Virus record (IMG/VR): IMGVR_UViG_3300022602_000181
Location: 1-43,623 of that record
DNA: 43,623 nucleotides
Source: a virus
Strand: one strand, 5' to 3'
Both the position numbers and the translations under genes were made by a program. Below the pieces are notes generated by a model that did no database searches, was not told the origin of the DNA, and saw nothing but the letters and a program-made list of their open reading frames with translations. Of this stretch, positions 42,577 to 43,623 are shown in pieces (positions within the stretch are counted from its first letter, which is position 1; every line of letters begins with the position of its first letter).

Positions 42577-43201
42577 CTAAATCCTTAATTATAGTAGGCA
42601 CTGCTGGAAATGGATTATTAACAATAGTACCCTCCTTCCAAAATATAACATTAATTACTGCTCTTTTATTCTGCGTGGGAGTAGAACTGGCATGATACCT
42701 ATTACTATCAAACAGTAGAGCAGAACCTGCTTTGGGAGTTATACTGTTAATGATCGTTAACTTTCCGGGATCATTTCCTGTAAATTTTTTATCAAAAAGT
42801 ACAGTGTCGCCATCACTGTCATTTACGTAATAAATTAACGTCATTGCCTTATCTGATCGATTATCGACATGCGGGCGATTGTAGCTGTTGGGCATTTGTT
42901 TTTTACGAGGCAACATTAAATTAATTTTAATACGATTTAGATTAATAGGATGGTTTATTAAATCAGCAATAGCATATAAAAGCGGCTCATAAGAAACTAT
43001 TTCATCACTTGGTTTTCTACTTAATCGACTAAAAAATTCAGAATCTTCAGTGTTCTCATCTTCGAACCAAACAAAGTCTTTGTTATCGCCACTTGTTGTA
43101 GTTGGCAGATAACTCCATAAAAAATTATGATCAAAAATAGCCTTTTCTAATGCTTGTTTATAAAAAGGGCTTAGATTAAAATTTTCAATATATTTAATCA
43201 T
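42569..43201 (-). CDS. 2OG-Fe(II) oxygenase, prolyl-4-hydroxylase-like (family C)
   Basis: 210 residues, MIKYIENFNLSPFYKQALEK at the start. The catalytic set is His111/Asp113 (NRPHVDNRS), His170 (RYHASSTPT) and Arg180 (KRAVINVIF), with TLIYYVNDSDGDTVLFDK between. The segment DFVWFEDENTEDS is shared almost exactly with the 40576 gene (DFGWFEDENTEDS) but not with the 41282 gene, so the 40576 and 42569 products are the closer pair. The start overlaps the upstream stop by one base (TAATG on the minus strand). Function beyond oxygenase chemistry cannot be assigned. Confidence 0.87.
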   Translation of the reverse strand: MIKYIENFNLSPFYKQALEKAIFDHNFLWSYLPTTTSGDNKDFVWFEDENTEDSEFFSRLSRKPSDEIVSYEPLLYAIADLINHPINLNRIKINLMLPRKKQMPNSYNRPHVDNRSDKAMTLIYYVNDSDGDTVLFDKKFTGNDPGKLTIINSITPKAGSALLFDSNRYHASSTPTQNKRAVINVIFWKEGTIVNNPFPAVPTIIKDLDV

Positions 43202-43623
43202 TAGGTATCAAAAAAGAAAACTTGAATTAATCGACCATTTTGATAGTTATTACCGAATCCTGGAATCATACTGCGATGATATAGCCGACCGCGATACAAT
43301 ATCATTCGATTAAATTGATTTTTTATTTCTAAATTACAACGCCACTTACTAAAATCTCGTACTTCGTCTGTGTGATTAAAATCAGTAGCAGGATTATCAG
43401 GATCCCATTCGCTCACACCAGTTTTGATATGTGTGAATAGTCCAGTGCCGGAATCGGGATTAGCATTTGGTGTTAAGTATACGACCGCCGCCCACCCATC
43501 CATGTCGTGGTGTACCCAACTTTGCTCATCGTGTGTTATAAGTTGAAAACAAGTATTCATTTTTTCTTGATTGCCTAATTTTCCAGTAAACGTATCCCAT
43601 CTGGTTATAGTCATACCTAATAT
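43201..43623 (-). CDS. 2OG-Fe(II) oxygenase-like protein (family A), cut by window end
   Basis: The frame stays open to the window edge (three codons upstream of the ATG at 43614). About 50 or more N-terminal residues found in its relative at 36525 are absent, so the gene very probably begins outside the window. Visible motifs, numbered from that ATG, are SWVHHDMDG (His35, Asp37), YLTPNANPDSGTGLF, KNQFNRMILYRGRLYHRSM (His113) and NGRLIQVFFF (Arg128). This is the full HxD...H...R set of a 2OG oxygenase. It is the most upstream visible member of the minus-strand operon and shows that the cluster continues to the right of this window. Confidence 0.78.
   Translation of the reverse strand: MLGMTITRWDTFTGKLGNQEKMNTCFQLITHDEQSWVHHDMDGWAAVVYLTPNANPDSGTGLFTHIKTGVSEWDPDNPATDFNHTDEVRDFSKWRCNLEIKNQFNRMILYRGRLYHRSMIPGFGNNYQNGRLIQVFFFDT

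Noticed and set aside
43201-43614. The rightmost oxygenase as a complete 137-residue protein
   Set aside because: The frame continues to the window edge and the N-terminal region seen in its paralogue is missing, so it is treated as partial.

Overview
The window is part of a low-GC tailed-phage genome of the T4 superfamily (contractile-tail 'myovirus' type), most likely from a marine or freshwater bacterioplankton phage. The evidence is a prohead protease (gp21), scaffold (gp22) and major capsid protein (gp23) cassette in T4 order. It is followed by about 32 kb of virion and fibre genes whose signature motifs are familiar from cyanophages and pelagiphages. Intergenic TAAATA elements resemble the T4 late promoter (TATAAATA). 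The host cannot be decided from the sequence. I see no tRNA, rRNA, CRISPR, integrase, transposase or reverse transcriptase.

Layout. (1) 1-2860, + strand: gp21 (5' end cut by the window), gp22 and gp23, closed by a strong UUCG-loop terminator. (2) 2878-11786, + strand: nine small to medium virion genes rich in beta structure. They include an abundant-looking protein behind a highly structured leader (3546-4616) and a pair of paralogous fibre genes (7628-9169 and 9338-10828). The second of these has a 168-nt structured leader. (3) 11802-30805, + strand: two giant paralogous adhesin/fibre proteins of 2786 and 3529 residues. Both run from N-terminal Trp/Tyr carbohydrate-binding-like repeats through a beta-helix part, repeated beta modules and propeller-like repeats to a shared C-terminal fibre motif. 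(4) 30830-35041, + strand: a small beta protein, a fibre with an S74 self-cleaving chaperone domain, three tandem paralogous fibre-tip-like genes that share identical DNA blocks, and an XkdW-like small protein. (5) 35011-43623, - strand: a tightly packed, translationally coupled operon of eleven genes that continues past the window. It holds eight predicted 2-oxoglutarate/Fe(II) oxygenases of three families, a flavin-dependent tryptophan-halogenase-like enzyme, a NodU/CmcH/TobZ-type carbamoyltransferase and one unrecognised protein. Its only real intergenic gap carries a late-promoter-like TAAATA in the operon's direction.

How it fits together. Regions 1-4 build the head and an elaborate adhesive apparatus, with evidence of domain shuffling and recombination among fibre genes. 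Region 5 is the candidate undescribed system: a phage-borne chemical-modification island (hydroxylation, halogenation, O-carbamoylation). The internal late-type promoter and its position beside the fibre genes suggest late action, perhaps on virion proteins or glycans, though a small metabolite or DNA as substrate cannot be excluded.
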